The notes under the pieces are model-generated. The model had not been told where the DNA came from. It searched no databases and saw only the letters and a program-made list of their open reading frames with translations. A DNA stretch of 64,000 nucleotides from an uncultured Bacilli bacterium (GTDB lineage Bacteria > Bacillota_I > Bacilli_A > RF39 > UBA660). Below are positions 42,613 through 52,343 of this stretch, piece by piece (the stretch's first letter is position 1; the number at the start of each line of letters is the position of its first letter). The stretch is taken from contig CANQOH010000002.1 of NCBI GenBank assembly GCA_947625425.1, forward strand, positions 34,875 to 98,874, written 5' to 3'. The position numbers and the translations under genes are program-made.

Positions 42613-44712
42613 ATGAAAAGAAAAAACAGCACAATAAATGTTAGTAAATTAGTTTTTATTGTGTTAGTTTTTTCTTTTTTTGCTATAATTATCAAATTAT
42701 CATTTGTTTCAACCGCTAAAACTACTGATGGTATAGACTTAACAGCTTTTGTTGAGAATCGTAATACCGAAACGGAAATATTACAAGCTAAAAGAGGTAG
42801 TATTTATTCTATAGATGGGGAAATATTAGCTCAAAATGTTAATGCTTATACAGTTATTGCTTATTTATCACCAACTCGTACTAAAGATGACGATAATCCT
42901 CAACACGTTATTGATAAACAAAAAACTGCTGAAGCTTTAGCCCCAATTATTAATATGGATGTTGAAACTATCTTAAATTTATTAAATCGTGATGTCTATC
43001 AAGTTGAATTAGGTCCTGGTGGTCGTGATGTTTCTTCACTTATCAAAAAACAAATAGAAGCCTTACATTTACCAGGTATTGACTTTATTGAAACTACTAA
43101 AAGATATTATCCTTTAAGTACCTTTGCTCCATATATTGTTGGATTTGCTTCACGCGATCCTAACGATGCTTCTGCTCCAATTACTGGTAAAATGGGTATT
43201 GAAGCATATTATGATGAAGAATTACAAGGTAAAGATGGTTATACTATCTACCAAAAAGATGCTTATGGCTATACTTTACCAAATGTTACAACTATTACTG
43301 AACCTGCTCAAGCAGGTGAAGATATTTATCTAACTATTGATAGCAATATTCAATTATATGTTGAAAATGGCGTTAAAGAATTAGCTAAAAATAATAATAT
43401 GGATTGGTTAACCATCTCTGTTATGGATGCCAAAACCGGTGCTATTTTAGCTTCTAGTTCTAATCCAAGCTTTAATTTAAATAAATTAGATGTTAAAGAA
43501 TATCTAAATCCTTTAACTTCTTATCAATATGAACCAGGAAGTACCATGAAAATATTTTCTTTCCTTGCTTCAATGGAAGCCGGAAAATACGATGGTAGTG
43601 CCAAGTATCAATCTGGTAAAAAGCCTGTAGGTGATGCAGTAATTCAAGACTTTAATGGTGGTCGTGGCTGGGGTTATATAACTTTTGATACCGGTTTTGC
43701 TTATTCATCAAATACTGCTGCTACAACTTTGGCTTTAGATCTTGGTCGTGACAAATTATATGAATTCTATTCTAATTTGGGTTTTGGTCGCCGAACTGGT
43801 ATAACATTACCTAATGAAGGCGTAGGGGATATTGATATAACTTACCAAACTGAATTAGCCACAGCTTCTTTTGGTCAAGGTATTACCACGACACCGATTC
43901 AAAACTTACAAGCTTTATCTATCTTAGCTAATGAAGGAGTAGAAATCCAACCATATATCGTTGAAAAAGTTGTTAATAGTAATACTGGTGAAGTAACCTA
44001 TGAACATCAATTAACTGAATTAGGTAAAAAAGCTTCTAAAGAAAATATCGACAAAATGCTTTCATTAATGTATAACGTTGTTTATAGCGGCCTTACTGAT
44101 GCCCGTAGCTATCGTAGTGATAATATTGTTATTGCTGGTAAAACTGGTACTGCCCAAATCGCTGGCCCAGATGGCAAATACTTAACGGGAACATACGACT
44201 ACGTCCGTAGTTTCGCTGGTGTCTTCCCATATGAAGATCCTCAATATATCATCTATGCTTCCGTGAAAAGATTTACTGGTAATTATAAAGATTTTGCTAA
44301 AATGGTAACTAATATTGTTGAAGAAATAGCTAAATACAAAAATATTTCTAAATCAATAGAAAAAGTCGATGACAGCAAAATAATTACAGTTGATAATTAT
44401 ATCAATTCTGAAACTACTATTACGGAAGAAAAACTAAAGAAATTAGATTTAGATATTATTAAACTAGGTACCGGTAAATATATTATTAATCAATACCCAT
44501 TATCAGGTAAAACCTTATTAGCTGGTCAAAAACTATTCTTAATCACTAATAATGATGATTATCAAATCCCTGATATCAAAGGTTGGAGTTATAACGAAGT
44601 ATTAACTCTATGTAAATTAATTAAAATAAAATATGAATTAAATGGTAATGGTACTGTAAGTGATTATACCTTTGATTCAAATGAAAATATCTTAAAAGTA
44701 AACTTTAAATAA
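42613..44712 (+). CDS. Septal class B penicillin-binding protein (FtsI/PBP2B-like) with PASTA domain
   Basis: This is the division transpeptidase. The 699-residue protein has an N-terminal membrane helix (about 11-30), a pedestal beginning LQAKRGSIYSIDGEILAQNV, and a transpeptidase domain with SxxK in YEPGSTMKIFS (about 301-311), SxN in SSNTAAT and KTGTAQIAG (about 513-521). A C-terminal PASTA-like region follows (QIPDIKGWSYNEVLTLCKLI). ATG 42613 is favoured over ATG 42607 because AAGGAG (42599-42604) is better spaced. It closes the mraZ-rsmH-ftsL operon. Confidence 0.9.
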   Translation: MKRKNSTINVSKLVFIVLVFSFFAIIIKLSFVSTAKTTDGIDLTAFVENRNTETEILQAKRGSIYSIDGEILAQNVNAYTVIAYLSPTRTKDDDNPQHVIDKQKTAEALAPIINMDVETILNLLNRDVYQVELGPGGRDVSSLIKKQIEALHLPGIDFIETTKRYYPLSTFAPYIVGFASRDPNDASAPITGKMGIEAYYDEELQGKDGYTIYQKDAYGYTLPNVTTITEPAQAGEDIYLTIDSNIQLYVENGVKELAKNNNMDWLTISVMDAKTGAILASSSNPSFNLNKLDVKEYLNPLTSYQYEPGSTMKIFSFLASMEAGKYDGSAKYQSGKKPVGDAVIQDFNGGRGWGYITFDTGFAYSSNTAATTLALDLGRDKLYEFYSNLGFGRRTGITLPNEGVGDIDITYQTELATASFGQGITTTPIQNLQALSILANEGVEIQPYIVEKVVNSNTGEVTYEHQLTELGKKASKENIDKMLSLMYNVVYSGLTDARSYRSDNIVIAGKTGTAQIAGPDGKYLTGTYDYVRSFAGVFPYEDPQYIIYASVKRFTGNYKDFAKMVTNIVEEIAKYKNISKSIEKVDDSKIITVDNYINSETTITEEKLKKLDLDIIKLGTGKYIINQYPLSGKTLLAGQKLFLITNNDDYQIPDIKGWSYNEVLTLCKLIKIKYELNGNGTVSDYTFDSNENILKVNFK

Positions 44713-44781
44713 TATCTATATATTTATTATATAGATATTTTTTATTCTATATTTGCATTTTATATCAATAATTGTTATTAT
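44711..44781 (+). promoter_or_regulatory. Terminator of the division operon and promoter of the sigma-like gene
   Basis: A 12-bp stem (44711-44722 with 44728-44739, 5-base loop) plus Ts ends the operon. TTGCAT (44753-44758), 17 bases, then TATTAT (44776-44781) form the next promoter. Confidence 0.65.
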
Positions 44782-44808
44782 AAAAAACATTAGAAGGGGG
44801 TCTTTTTT

Positions 44809-45930
44809 ATGGCCATTAAATTAAATAAAAATGATTTTAAAGAACAGTTTCAAAGATTAGAATATTTAAAAGAACATAATGATTTAAATGAAGAATACCA
44901 AGCTATTCGAGAACAACTAGTAAAAGAAAATATGTATTTAGTTGATTGGTGTTTAAAAAACTATTTTAGTAATGTAGAAATACCACAAGAAGATGCTAAA
45001 ATGTATGGTTTAGAAGGGTTAGTCATAGCTATTAATAAATATGATTATAAAATAGGTTATCCTTTTTCTTCTTTTGCTATTCGTGCTATTAAACATAATA
45101 TTGAAAAATATTTATCTGAGATGTCTTTAAGTGGTTCAGTTAACTATCTTCCTAGTTCTGATTCAACATTAGTTCAAGAAAGACCTAAAACAACTCCTAG
45201 TGACCAACCACTTTATGAAATGCCAATGACTTTAGAAGACTATGAAGAAATAGATTCATATGAAGATGAAACTTTTCCTAGTTTTGAAGAAAACTATGTT
45301 GAAATCGTCGATTATCATCGTCTAAAAGAAGAAGTATCAAGTGTTATCAAAGAATTACCTCAAAATGAACAAGATGTATTAAATTATCGCTTTGGTTTAA
45401 AAGATGGCGTAGCTAAAACTCGTGAAGAAATAGCTAAAATATTAGGTGTTTCAATCGATGTAGTAAGGAACTTAGAACAACGTGGTTTAAATCATTTAAA
45501 ACATCCATTACATACTAGAAGATTAAGACCATACTATGAAACCGAACCACATCAAAGAACAAATGATAAAGAAGTTCAAATAAATCTTAAAAATGATGTC
45601 TATCTCTATATAATTGATTTATTAAAAAATCACATATCTTTACAAAGTATTTTAGATTTTTTAAAGATGAAATATAATATTGAATGGGCAATGCCTAGTT
45701 TAACTAGAGCCATTAATCTTCTAAATCAATTATCTATTCGCATTAATGAAGGAATAAATAGTGGAAAAACTATTGAAGAAATTATTGAAGACCTAAATCA
45801 TAGTCCATTATATCCTGTTGTATATGGTTATAAATATTATTCTTGGCCATCTGGCTTCACTAAAGAATTTATAAATAGTATTATAAATGATTATGAAATA
45901 ATGTATTTAGATCAATTAGCCTTAAAATAA
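44809..45930 (+). CDS. Sigma-70-like factor with novel C-terminal extension
   Basis: A 373-residue protein with sigma-70 regions 2 and 4. Region 2 spans about 30-110 and includes the 2.4-like FSSFAIRAIKHNIEKYL. An acidic linker (about 125-165) takes the place of region 3. Region 4 spans about 170-228: IKELPQNEQDVLNYRFGLKD, then TREEIAKILGVSIDVVRNLE, the helix-turn-helix. About 145 further residues (rich in Leu/Ile/Asn, with YIIDLLKNHISLQSILDFLK) match nothing I know and may be a regulatory or DNA-binding domain. A strong ribosome binding site GAAGGGGG precedes the ATG. No anti-sigma gene is adjacent. Confidence 0.75.
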   Translation: MAIKLNKNDFKEQFQRLEYLKEHNDLNEEYQAIREQLVKENMYLVDWCLKNYFSNVEIPQEDAKMYGLEGLVIAINKYDYKIGYPFSSFAIRAIKHNIEKYLSEMSLSGSVNYLPSSDSTLVQERPKTTPSDQPLYEMPMTLEDYEEIDSYEDETFPSFEENYVEIVDYHRLKEEVSSVIKELPQNEQDVLNYRFGLKDGVAKTREEIAKILGVSIDVVRNLEQRGLNHLKHPLHTRRLRPYYETEPHQRTNDKEVQINLKNDVYLYIIDLLKNHISLQSILDFLKMKYNIEWAMPSLTRAINLLNQLSIRINEGINSGKTIEEIIEDLNHSPLYPVVYGYKYYSWPSGFTKEFINSIINDYEIMYLDQLALK

Positions 45931-45962
45931 AAAGATGTAAATAATAATTTACATCTTTTTAT
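45929..45962. terminator. Bidirectional terminator
   Basis: AAAGATGTAAAT (45931-45942) pairs with ATTTACATCTTT (45947-45958), flanked by A- and T-runs, between the convergent sigma-like and map genes. Confidence 0.7.
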
Positions 45963-46741
45963 TTGACTATATCTTCCGGATCTAACTCGACATCACGTCT
46001 TGTTAATATTTCATATCCATCTTGGGTAACTAATACTGTATGTTCAAAATGAGCACTATTTTTATCATCATCAGTACAAATTGTCCAATTGTCATCTAAC
46101 ATATAAATATCAGCTGTCCCTAAATTTAACATTGGTTCAACAGCGATAACATTTCCAGCATGAAGAGTAGGACCTTTCTTTTCATTTCCATAATTAGGAA
46201 CATCAGGATCCATATGAACTTTATCACCAACTCCATGACCAACTAATTCTTTAACAACTCCTAAATTATACTTACGAGCTGTTTTAGATACCGCATGACC
46301 AATATCACCAGTTGTACAACCATCATGAATAGCCTTAAGACCATTCATTAAAGCTTCTTCAGTCCATTTAAGCAATTCTTCATCTTTCTTACAATTTGGT
46401 TTACCAACAATGTAACTCCAAGCTGAATCACCATGATAACCTTGGTAACAAGCCCCAATATCTAATTTTACGATATCTCCTTCTTTTAACTTACGATGTG
46501 AAGGAATGCCATGGACAACTTCATTATTAACACTTATACAAATACTTCCTGGAAAACCATATAATCCTTCAAAAGAACAAGTACAACCTTTACTTTCAAT
46601 AAAAGCCTTAGCTAGGCGATCTAATTCCTTAGTACTAATTCCTGGTTTAATAAATTGTTGTAGATACTTATGAGTAAGCCCAACAATTCTCCCAGCTTCT
46701 CTTAATTTATTAATTTCATCTTCTGTTCTTGTAACAATCAT
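45959..46741 (-). CDS. map: Methionine aminopeptidase type I
   Basis: Removes N-terminal methionine from nascent proteins. The 260-residue pita-bread enzyme has the substrate His in NEVVHGIPS and the dinuclear metal ligands: D in KLDIGACY, D in GYHGDSAW, H in VGHGVGDKVHMDP, E in AVEPMLNLG and E in HFEHTVLV. The YGFPGSICISVNNEV block is typical of bacterial MetAP1. The minus-strand promoter is TGtTATAAT (TATAAT 46772-46767), ribosome binding site GGAAGTG. Confidence 0.94.
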   Translation of the reverse strand: MIVTRTEDEINKLREAGRIVGLTHKYLQQFIKPGISTKELDRLAKAFIESKGCTCSFEGLYGFPGSICISVNNEVVHGIPSHRKLKEGDIVKLDIGACYQGYHGDSAWSYIVGKPNCKKDEELLKWTEEALMNGLKAIHDGCTTGDIGHAVSKTARKYNLGVVKELVGHGVGDKVHMDPDVPNYGNEKKGPTLHAGNVIAVEPMLNLGTADIYMLDDNWTICTDDDKNSAHFEHTVLVTQDGYEILTRRDVELDPEDIVK

Positions 46742-46766
46742 TATTACACTTCCAATTCCTTAAGTA

Positions 46767-46830
46767 TTATAACACATTCTTAAGATTAAAGCTTATTTAT
46801 AGTGTTTTAATATTTAAAAAATGTTATAAT
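46767..46830. promoter_or_regulatory. Divergent promoters of map and trkA
   Basis: Minus-strand TGtTATAAT (TATAAT 46772-46767) drives map, and plus-strand TGtTATAAT (TATAAT 46825-46830) drives trkA, 18 bases before its ATG. Confidence 0.6.
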
Positions 46831-46847
46831 AAGCTAGGTGACTAAAT

Positions 46848-48203
46848 ATGAAGATAATAATTGTCGGTATAGGTAAACTAGGAGAATATTTAGCAAAAAG
46901 CTTGGTTGCAGAAAATGAAGTAACTTTAATTGATAAAAATTTTATAAAGACTCAAGATATTATTAATAATGAAGATGTTAATTATATTATTGGTAATGGC
47001 TTAGATTCTAATGTCTTAGAAGAAGCTGGTGTCTCTGAATGTGATATCTTAATTAGTGTTATGGAAAAAGATGAACAAAATGTTATGTGTTCATTACTAG
47101 GTAAAAAATTAGGTGCTAAAAGGACCATTGCTCGTATTCGTACTCCTGAATATTCAGGTTCAATTAATATTTTAAAAGAAGAACTAGGTCTTTCAATGTC
47201 TATTAATCCTGAACGTATGACAGCTGAATATATTGCTCGTATCTTAAGTATTCCTAGTGCCTTAGATGTTACTACCTTCTTTAAAGGTCGTATTGAAATG
47301 ATTTCTTTAATTGTTAAAGAAAATAGTGTTCTAGCTGGTCAAACTATTCATCATCTTGCTCAAAAGCTTAATTTTAATATCATCGTTTGTGCTATCAAAA
47401 GAGATGAAGAGCTAATTATTCCTAAAGGTCATACTAAGATTCAAGTTGGTGATAAATTACATATTACCGGTACCCCAAAAGATATTAATGAATTCTTAAA
47501 GTATGCTGATTTAATTGCTAGCAAAACTAAACAAGTTATGATTAGTGGTGGCTCTAATACCGCTATCTATTTATCTCGTATCTTAGGTGAAATGGGTATT
47601 GATGTTAAATTAATTGAAATTGATCCCGAAAGATGTAAATTCTTAAGTGAAGTCTTACCTAAAGCTTTAATTATTAATGGTGATGTCTCCGATCAAAACT
47701 TATTATATGAAGAAGGTATCGAAAAAAGTGATGCTTTTATCTCTCTAAATAGTATTGATGAAGAAAACATAGTTTATTCAATGTTTGCCTCTCGTCTTAA
47801 TATTCCTAAAATTATTACAAAAGTTAATCATATTGATTTAGATGGTGTAGTTGAACAAGCGAAGATAAGTACGGTTATAACTCCTCATAAAATAGCTTCT
47901 AACCAAATACTAAGATATATTAAAGCGATGCAAAATAGTGAAGAGAGTAGTTCAGAATCAATCTATAAACTAGAAGATGATAACTTTGATATCCTAGAAT
48001 TTAAAATCAAAAAAGACTTTGCCTATCCTGATAGTAAATTAAAAGAATTAAAACTAAAAGATGGTGTCTTAATCGCTGCTATTCTACGTGGTAAAAATAT
48101 TATCTTCCCCGGTGGTAATGATGAGATAAAATTAAATGATACCATAATTATTATTGTTAGTAGTGATACCATAATTAAAGATATCAATGATATCTTGGAG
48201 TAG
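46848..48203 (+). CDS. trkA: Trk potassium uptake system regulatory subunit TrkA
   Basis: The cytoplasmic NAD-binding gating ring of the TrkH potassium channel. The 451-residue protein has two tandem RCK units. The first has MKIIIVGIGKLGEYLAKSL (GxGxxG) and a TrkA-C domain (LIVKENSVLAGQTIHHLAQK). The second begins VMISGGSNTAIYLSRILGEM (a degenerate glycine motif) and ends in another TrkA-C. The trkH gene starts four bases after the stop. Confidence 0.92.
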   Translation: MKIIIVGIGKLGEYLAKSLVAENEVTLIDKNFIKTQDIINNEDVNYIIGNGLDSNVLEEAGVSECDILISVMEKDEQNVMCSLLGKKLGAKRTIARIRTPEYSGSINILKEELGLSMSINPERMTAEYIARILSIPSALDVTTFFKGRIEMISLIVKENSVLAGQTIHHLAQKLNFNIIVCAIKRDEELIIPKGHTKIQVGDKLHITGTPKDINEFLKYADLIASKTKQVMISGGSNTAIYLSRILGEMGIDVKLIEIDPERCKFLSEVLPKALIINGDVSDQNLLYEEGIEKSDAFISLNSIDEENIVYSMFASRLNIPKIITKVNHIDLDGVVEQAKISTVITPHKIASNQILRYIKAMQNSEESSSESIYKLEDDNFDILEFKIKKDFAYPDSKLKELKLKDGVLIAAILRGKNIIFPGGNDEIKLNDTIIIIVSSDTIIKDINDILE

Positions 48204-48206
48204 TCT

Positions 48207-49622
48207 ATGAAAAGTATTTTAAAATATATTGGTAAAGTTTTAATTGGTTTTTCCCTAATTCTTTTAGTTCCTATCATAGTTGCTTTTATCTATCATGAAC
48301 CTATTAAAGGCTTTCTAGTGCCTTTAATTATCAGTCTTATTATTGGTCTTATCTTTAATAGTTTTAAAGTATCTAAAAAGAATTTATATGCTAAAGATGG
48401 TTTTATAATCGTCGCTTTAGCTTGGATAATTATTAGTCTTTTAAGTGCTATACCTTTTATGATTACTCATCATGTTACTTTCGTCAATGCTTTCTTTGAA
48501 GCTGTATCTGGTCTTACGACAACTGGTGCTACAATCTTTAGTGATGTTGAAAGTTTAAATAAAAGTATTCTTTTTTGGCGTAGCTTTACCCATTTTCTAG
48601 GTGGAATGGGAGTTTTAGCTTTCGTAATGGCCATTATTCCTTTATCTAGTAATGATAAATCAATGCATGTTTTAAAAGCTGAAATGCCTGGACCAAGCGT
48701 TGCTAAATTAGTTCCTAGTCTAAAAAAGACTTTGTTCTATTTATATTTCATTTATTTAAGTTTAACTATTATCGAAATTGTTTTATTACTAATTGGTGGT
48801 TTAGATTTATTTAATAGTATTTTAATTGCTTTTTCGACAGCTGGTACTGGTGGCTTTGCCCCATTAAATACTAGTTTAGCCACATTCCCAATCTTTAATC
48901 AGTATGTAGTTGCTATCTTTATGTTCTTATTTGGTATTAACTTTAATATTTATTTCTTAATCTTAATGAAAAATATCAAAACAGCTTTAAAGAGTGAAGA
49001 ATTAAAAACTTATTTAATTATCTTTATAAGTGCCATTATAATTATCTTCCTTAATAGTTATCATTTATTTAATAATTTATTTGAAGCTTTCACTAGTATT
49101 TTCTTCCATACGAGTTCTATTATTAGTAGTACCGGTTTTAGTATTGGTGATATCAATATCTTACCAACCACTAGTCGTATCGTTTTAATCTGTTTAATGC
49201 TTATTAGTGCTTGTGCTGGATCTACTTGTGGAGGCTTTAAAATAACTAGATTAATTATTGTCTTTAAAACAATCAAAAGAGATTTTCTAAAATTAGTTCA
49301 TCCTAATAGTGTTTATACGATTACTTATGAAGATAAAAAAGTCGATGAAGATACCATCAAAAATACTTGTACATTTATGTTTTTATACTTTATCTTAATT
49401 CTTGTTATTATGCTTATTGTAAGTTTTGATGGTTATTCTCTAGAAACAACTATTAACGCTGTCGCTGCCACTTTTGCTAACGTTGGCTTATGCTTTAATA
49501 TAAGTGATTTCTATAACTTCAGTTCCTTATCTAAAATAACTTTAAGTATCGGAATGTTACTTGGCCGCTTAGAAATTTTTCCTATAATTGTCTTATTTAC
49601 TAATTTAAGGTTAAAAAAATAA
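48207..49622 (+). CDS. trkH: Trk potassium uptake channel TrkH
   Basis: The membrane pore partner of TrkA. The 471-residue protein has about ten membrane helices and four pore-loop repeats whose selectivity-filter glycines are visible in SGLTTTGATIFSD, STAGTGGFAPLN, SSTGFSIGDI and AATFANVGLCF. CGSTCGGFKITR-like sequence (ACAGSTCGGFKITR) follows helix 7. It overlaps no other gene and shares the trkA transcript. Confidence 0.92.
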   Translation: MKSILKYIGKVLIGFSLILLVPIIVAFIYHEPIKGFLVPLIISLIIGLIFNSFKVSKKNLYAKDGFIIVALAWIIISLLSAIPFMITHHVTFVNAFFEAVSGLTTTGATIFSDVESLNKSILFWRSFTHFLGGMGVLAFVMAIIPLSSNDKSMHVLKAEMPGPSVAKLVPSLKKTLFYLYFIYLSLTIIEIVLLLIGGLDLFNSILIAFSTAGTGGFAPLNTSLATFPIFNQYVVAIFMFLFGINFNIYFLILMKNIKTALKSEELKTYLIIFISAIIIIFLNSYHLFNNLFEAFTSIFFHTSSIISSTGFSIGDINILPTTSRIVLICLMLISACAGSTCGGFKITRLIIVFKTIKRDFLKLVHPNSVYTITYEDKKVDEDTIKNTCTFMFLYFILILVIMLIVSFDGYSLETTINAVAATFANVGLCFNISDFYNFSSLSKITLSIGMLLGRLEIFPIIVLFTNLRLKK

Positions 49623-49672
49623 GCATTTTATATTATAATATAAAGTGTCTAACCCAAAGAAAGAGTGATGAT

Positions 49673-52225
49673 ATGTTAGAATTAAAAAAGATTACTAAAA
49701 CTTATGAAGTTGCTGGCGCTAATCAAAAAGCTTTAAATAAAATAGATATTAAATTTCGTAATAATGAATTTGTTTCTATTTTAGGTCCAAGTGGTAGTGG
49801 TAAAACAACTTTACTTAATATTGTTGGTGGCTTAGACGAATATACTAGTGGAGACTTAGTTATTAATGATGTTTCAACCAAAGACTTTACTGATCGTGAT
49901 TGGGATACATATCGTAACCATCGTGTTGGTTTTGTCTTTCAAAGTTATAATCTAATCCCTCACCAAACTGCTTTACAAAATGTTGAACTAGCTTTAACTT
50001 TATCAGGTATTGGTAAAGAAGAGAGAAGAAAAAGAAGTATCGCCGTCTTAAAAAAAGTTGGTCTAGAAAAACAAATGAATAAAAAACCAAACCAAATGTC
50101 TGGTGGTCAAATGCAAAGAATAGCTATCGCTCGTGCTTTAGTTAATGATCCAGATATCTTACTAGCTGACGAACCAACTGGTGCCTTAGACTCAGAAACT
50201 AGTTTACAAGTACTCGATTTATTAAAAGAAATAGCTAAAGATAAATTAGTTATTATGGTAACTCATAATCCTGAACTTGCCGTAAATTATTCTACGAGAA
50301 TAGTTAAATTATTAGATGGTGAAATAACTGATGACTCTAATCCATTTGATGGTAAAGATGAAGTAATAGTTGAAAAGACTAATAAAACTAAAAAAACGCA
50401 AATGAGTTTCTTGACCGCCTTATCTTTAAGTTTAAATAACTTAATGACTAAAAAAGGTCGTACAATCTTAACTGCTTTTGCCGGTTCAATCGGTATTATT
50501 GGTATTGCTTTAATCTTATCTTTATCTCATGGTATTCAAGAATACATCAATAAGACTGAAGAAGAAACCTTAAGTTCATACCCATTAACTATTGAAAAAG
50601 AATCAGTCGATATGTCATCATTAATTATTAATATGTCAGGTAATCAAGAACATAAAGATTATAATGATGATAAAATTCATTCACTAAATATTATGGGTGA
50701 TTTATTTACAACCTTATCTCAAGAAGTTGATAAAAACGATTTAAAAGCATTTAAAGAATACTTAGAAAGTGATAAGACTAATATTAATGATTATGTTACT
50801 TCAATTAGATATTCTTATAATGTAACTATGAATTTATATAAAAATGATCCTGATAATGTAGTTCAAGTAAATCCTACGACTGTCTTTGATGCTTTAGGTA
50901 TGGGTACATCAGGTATGTCTAGTATTTATAGTACTTATATGTCTTCATATGATGTTTTCTATGAACTAATTGATAATGAAGAATTATTAAAACAACAATA
51001 CGATTTAGTCGATGGTCATTGGCCAGAAAGCTATAATGAAGTTGTCTTACAAGTAAATGATAATAATGAAGTATCTGATTATACTTTATATAGTTTAGGT
51101 CTATTATCTCAAGATGACTTAAAAGAACAATTTACTAATATGACAACTGGTAAAGAAGTAAAATTTGATGAACATTCATATACTAAGGAAGAAATACTTA
51201 ATACTTCATTTAAACTATTATTAAATACTGATTACTATGAAAAAGTAGGTAGTTTATGGGTTAATCGTTCTTCAGATGAAGATTATATGAAGAAAAAATT
51301 AAAAGATGCTGAAGAGATTAAAATAGTCGGTATTATTAAACCAAATGAAGAAGCTATTACTGGTACTGGAACTCCAGGTATGGTTGGCTATACTCATGAA
51401 TTAATGGAACATTTAATTACTACTATTAATGAAGAGAAGATAACTAAAGAACAACTTGCTCATCCTGAAATAAACATCTTTACTGGTCAAGAATTTACTA
51501 CTAATAATAAATTTGATCCAACTTCATTTACTAAAGAACAATATGCTGCTTTCCAAAAATTATCCGAAGCTGAACAAATGGAATATATCAAAAATATAAC
51601 TGAAAATATGACTTCAAGTTATGAAGAAAATTTAACTAAATTAGGTATTGCTGATTTAGAAGATCCAGATACAATATCTATTTATCCAAAAGATTTTGAT
51701 TCTAAAGAAGAAATTGTTAAAATAATCGATGAATATAATGAAGGAAAAAAAGAAGAAGACCAAATAACTTATACTGACTTAGTTGGTGTTATGATGAGTT
51801 CAGTTTCCACTATTGTTAATGTTATAAGTAGTGTCTTAATCGCTTTCGTTGCTATAAGTCTTGTTGTATCATCAATTATGATTGCGATCATCACTTATAT
51901 TTCTGTAATTGAAAGAACTAAAGAAATAGGTATTTTAAGAGCTATCGGTGCTTCTAAAAAAGATGTATCTCGTGTCTTCAATGCTGAAACGCTTATTGAA
52001 GGTTTAACTGCTGGTGTTTTAGGAATTGTAGTTACCGTCTTATTAAATATACCAATCAATATTATTATTAAAAATGTGGTAAATATTAGCAATATTGCTA
52101 AATTACCAGTTGATGGCGCTATAATCCTAATTATAATAAGTGTCTTACTTACTGTATTTGCCGGCTTTATTCCAGCGAAGATTGCTTCTAAAAAAGATCC
52201 AGTCGTTGCTCTAAGAACAGAATAG
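49673..52225 (+). CDS. MacB-type ABC transporter with fused ATPase and FtsX permease
   Basis: An 850-residue fusion. The ATPase (about 1-230) has Walker A GPSGSGKTT (38-46), signature MSGGQMQRIAIARAL and Walker B ILLADEPTGALDSE. A first membrane helix follows (about 262-283), then a large extracellular domain (about 285-690) and three C-terminal helices (about 695-845) of FtsX type, with VIERTKEIGILRAIGASKKD before the third. Mechanotransmitting MacB/FtsX transporters act on envelope substrates such as peptides and lipoproteins. No partner gene is adjacent. Terminator at 52224-52250. Confidence 0.85.
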   Translation: MLELKKITKTYEVAGANQKALNKIDIKFRNNEFVSILGPSGSGKTTLLNIVGGLDEYTSGDLVINDVSTKDFTDRDWDTYRNHRVGFVFQSYNLIPHQTALQNVELALTLSGIGKEERRKRSIAVLKKVGLEKQMNKKPNQMSGGQMQRIAIARALVNDPDILLADEPTGALDSETSLQVLDLLKEIAKDKLVIMVTHNPELAVNYSTRIVKLLDGEITDDSNPFDGKDEVIVEKTNKTKKTQMSFLTALSLSLNNLMTKKGRTILTAFAGSIGIIGIALILSLSHGIQEYINKTEEETLSSYPLTIEKESVDMSSLIINMSGNQEHKDYNDDKIHSLNIMGDLFTTLSQEVDKNDLKAFKEYLESDKTNINDYVTSIRYSYNVTMNLYKNDPDNVVQVNPTTVFDALGMGTSGMSSIYSTYMSSYDVFYELIDNEELLKQQYDLVDGHWPESYNEVVLQVNDNNEVSDYTLYSLGLLSQDDLKEQFTNMTTGKEVKFDEHSYTKEEILNTSFKLLLNTDYYEKVGSLWVNRSSDEDYMKKKLKDAEEIKIVGIIKPNEEAITGTGTPGMVGYTHELMEHLITTINEEKITKEQLAHPEINIFTGQEFTTNNKFDPTSFTKEQYAAFQKLSEAEQMEYIKNITENMTSSYEENLTKLGIADLEDPDTISIYPKDFDSKEEIVKIIDEYNEGKKEEDQITYTDLVGVMMSSVSTIVNVISSVLIAFVAISLVVSSIMIAIITYISVIERTKEIGILRAIGASKKDVSRVFNAETLIEGLTAGVLGIVVTVLLNIPINIIIKNVVNISNIAKLPVDGAIILIIISVLLTVFAGFIPAKIASKKDPVVALRTE

Positions 52226-52250
52226 AATATACTTTGTATATTCTTTTTTT
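52224..52250 (+). terminator. ABC transporter terminator
   Basis: AGAATATAC (52224-52232) pairs with GTATATTCT (52236-52244), loop TTT, followed by Ts. Confidence 0.7.
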
Positions 52251-52288
52251 GTATAGTAAAGTAAAAATTGTCTATACTAAAAATAAGA

Positions 52289-52317
52289 TTGCTATTAATT
52301 TATAAAAATTATATAAT
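52289..52317 (+). promoter_or_regulatory. Promoter of the sortase substrate gene
   Basis: TTGCTA (52289-52294), 17 bases, TATAAT (52312-52317), 27 bases before ATG 52344. Confidence 0.55.
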
Positions 52318-52343
52318 ATAAATAATAGAAAGTAGTGACATCT

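Noticed and set aside
49887..50090. Antisense open frames inside ABC transporter, topA, lepA and other large genes
   Set aside because: They lie opposite strongly conserved coding sequence, lack ribosome binding sites and reflect the codon bias of the real strand.
52251..52285. GTATAG...CTATAC inverted repeat before the surface protein as an operator
   Set aside because: Six-base arms in this AT-rich sequence are expected by chance, and it lies upstream of a better-defined promoter without further support.
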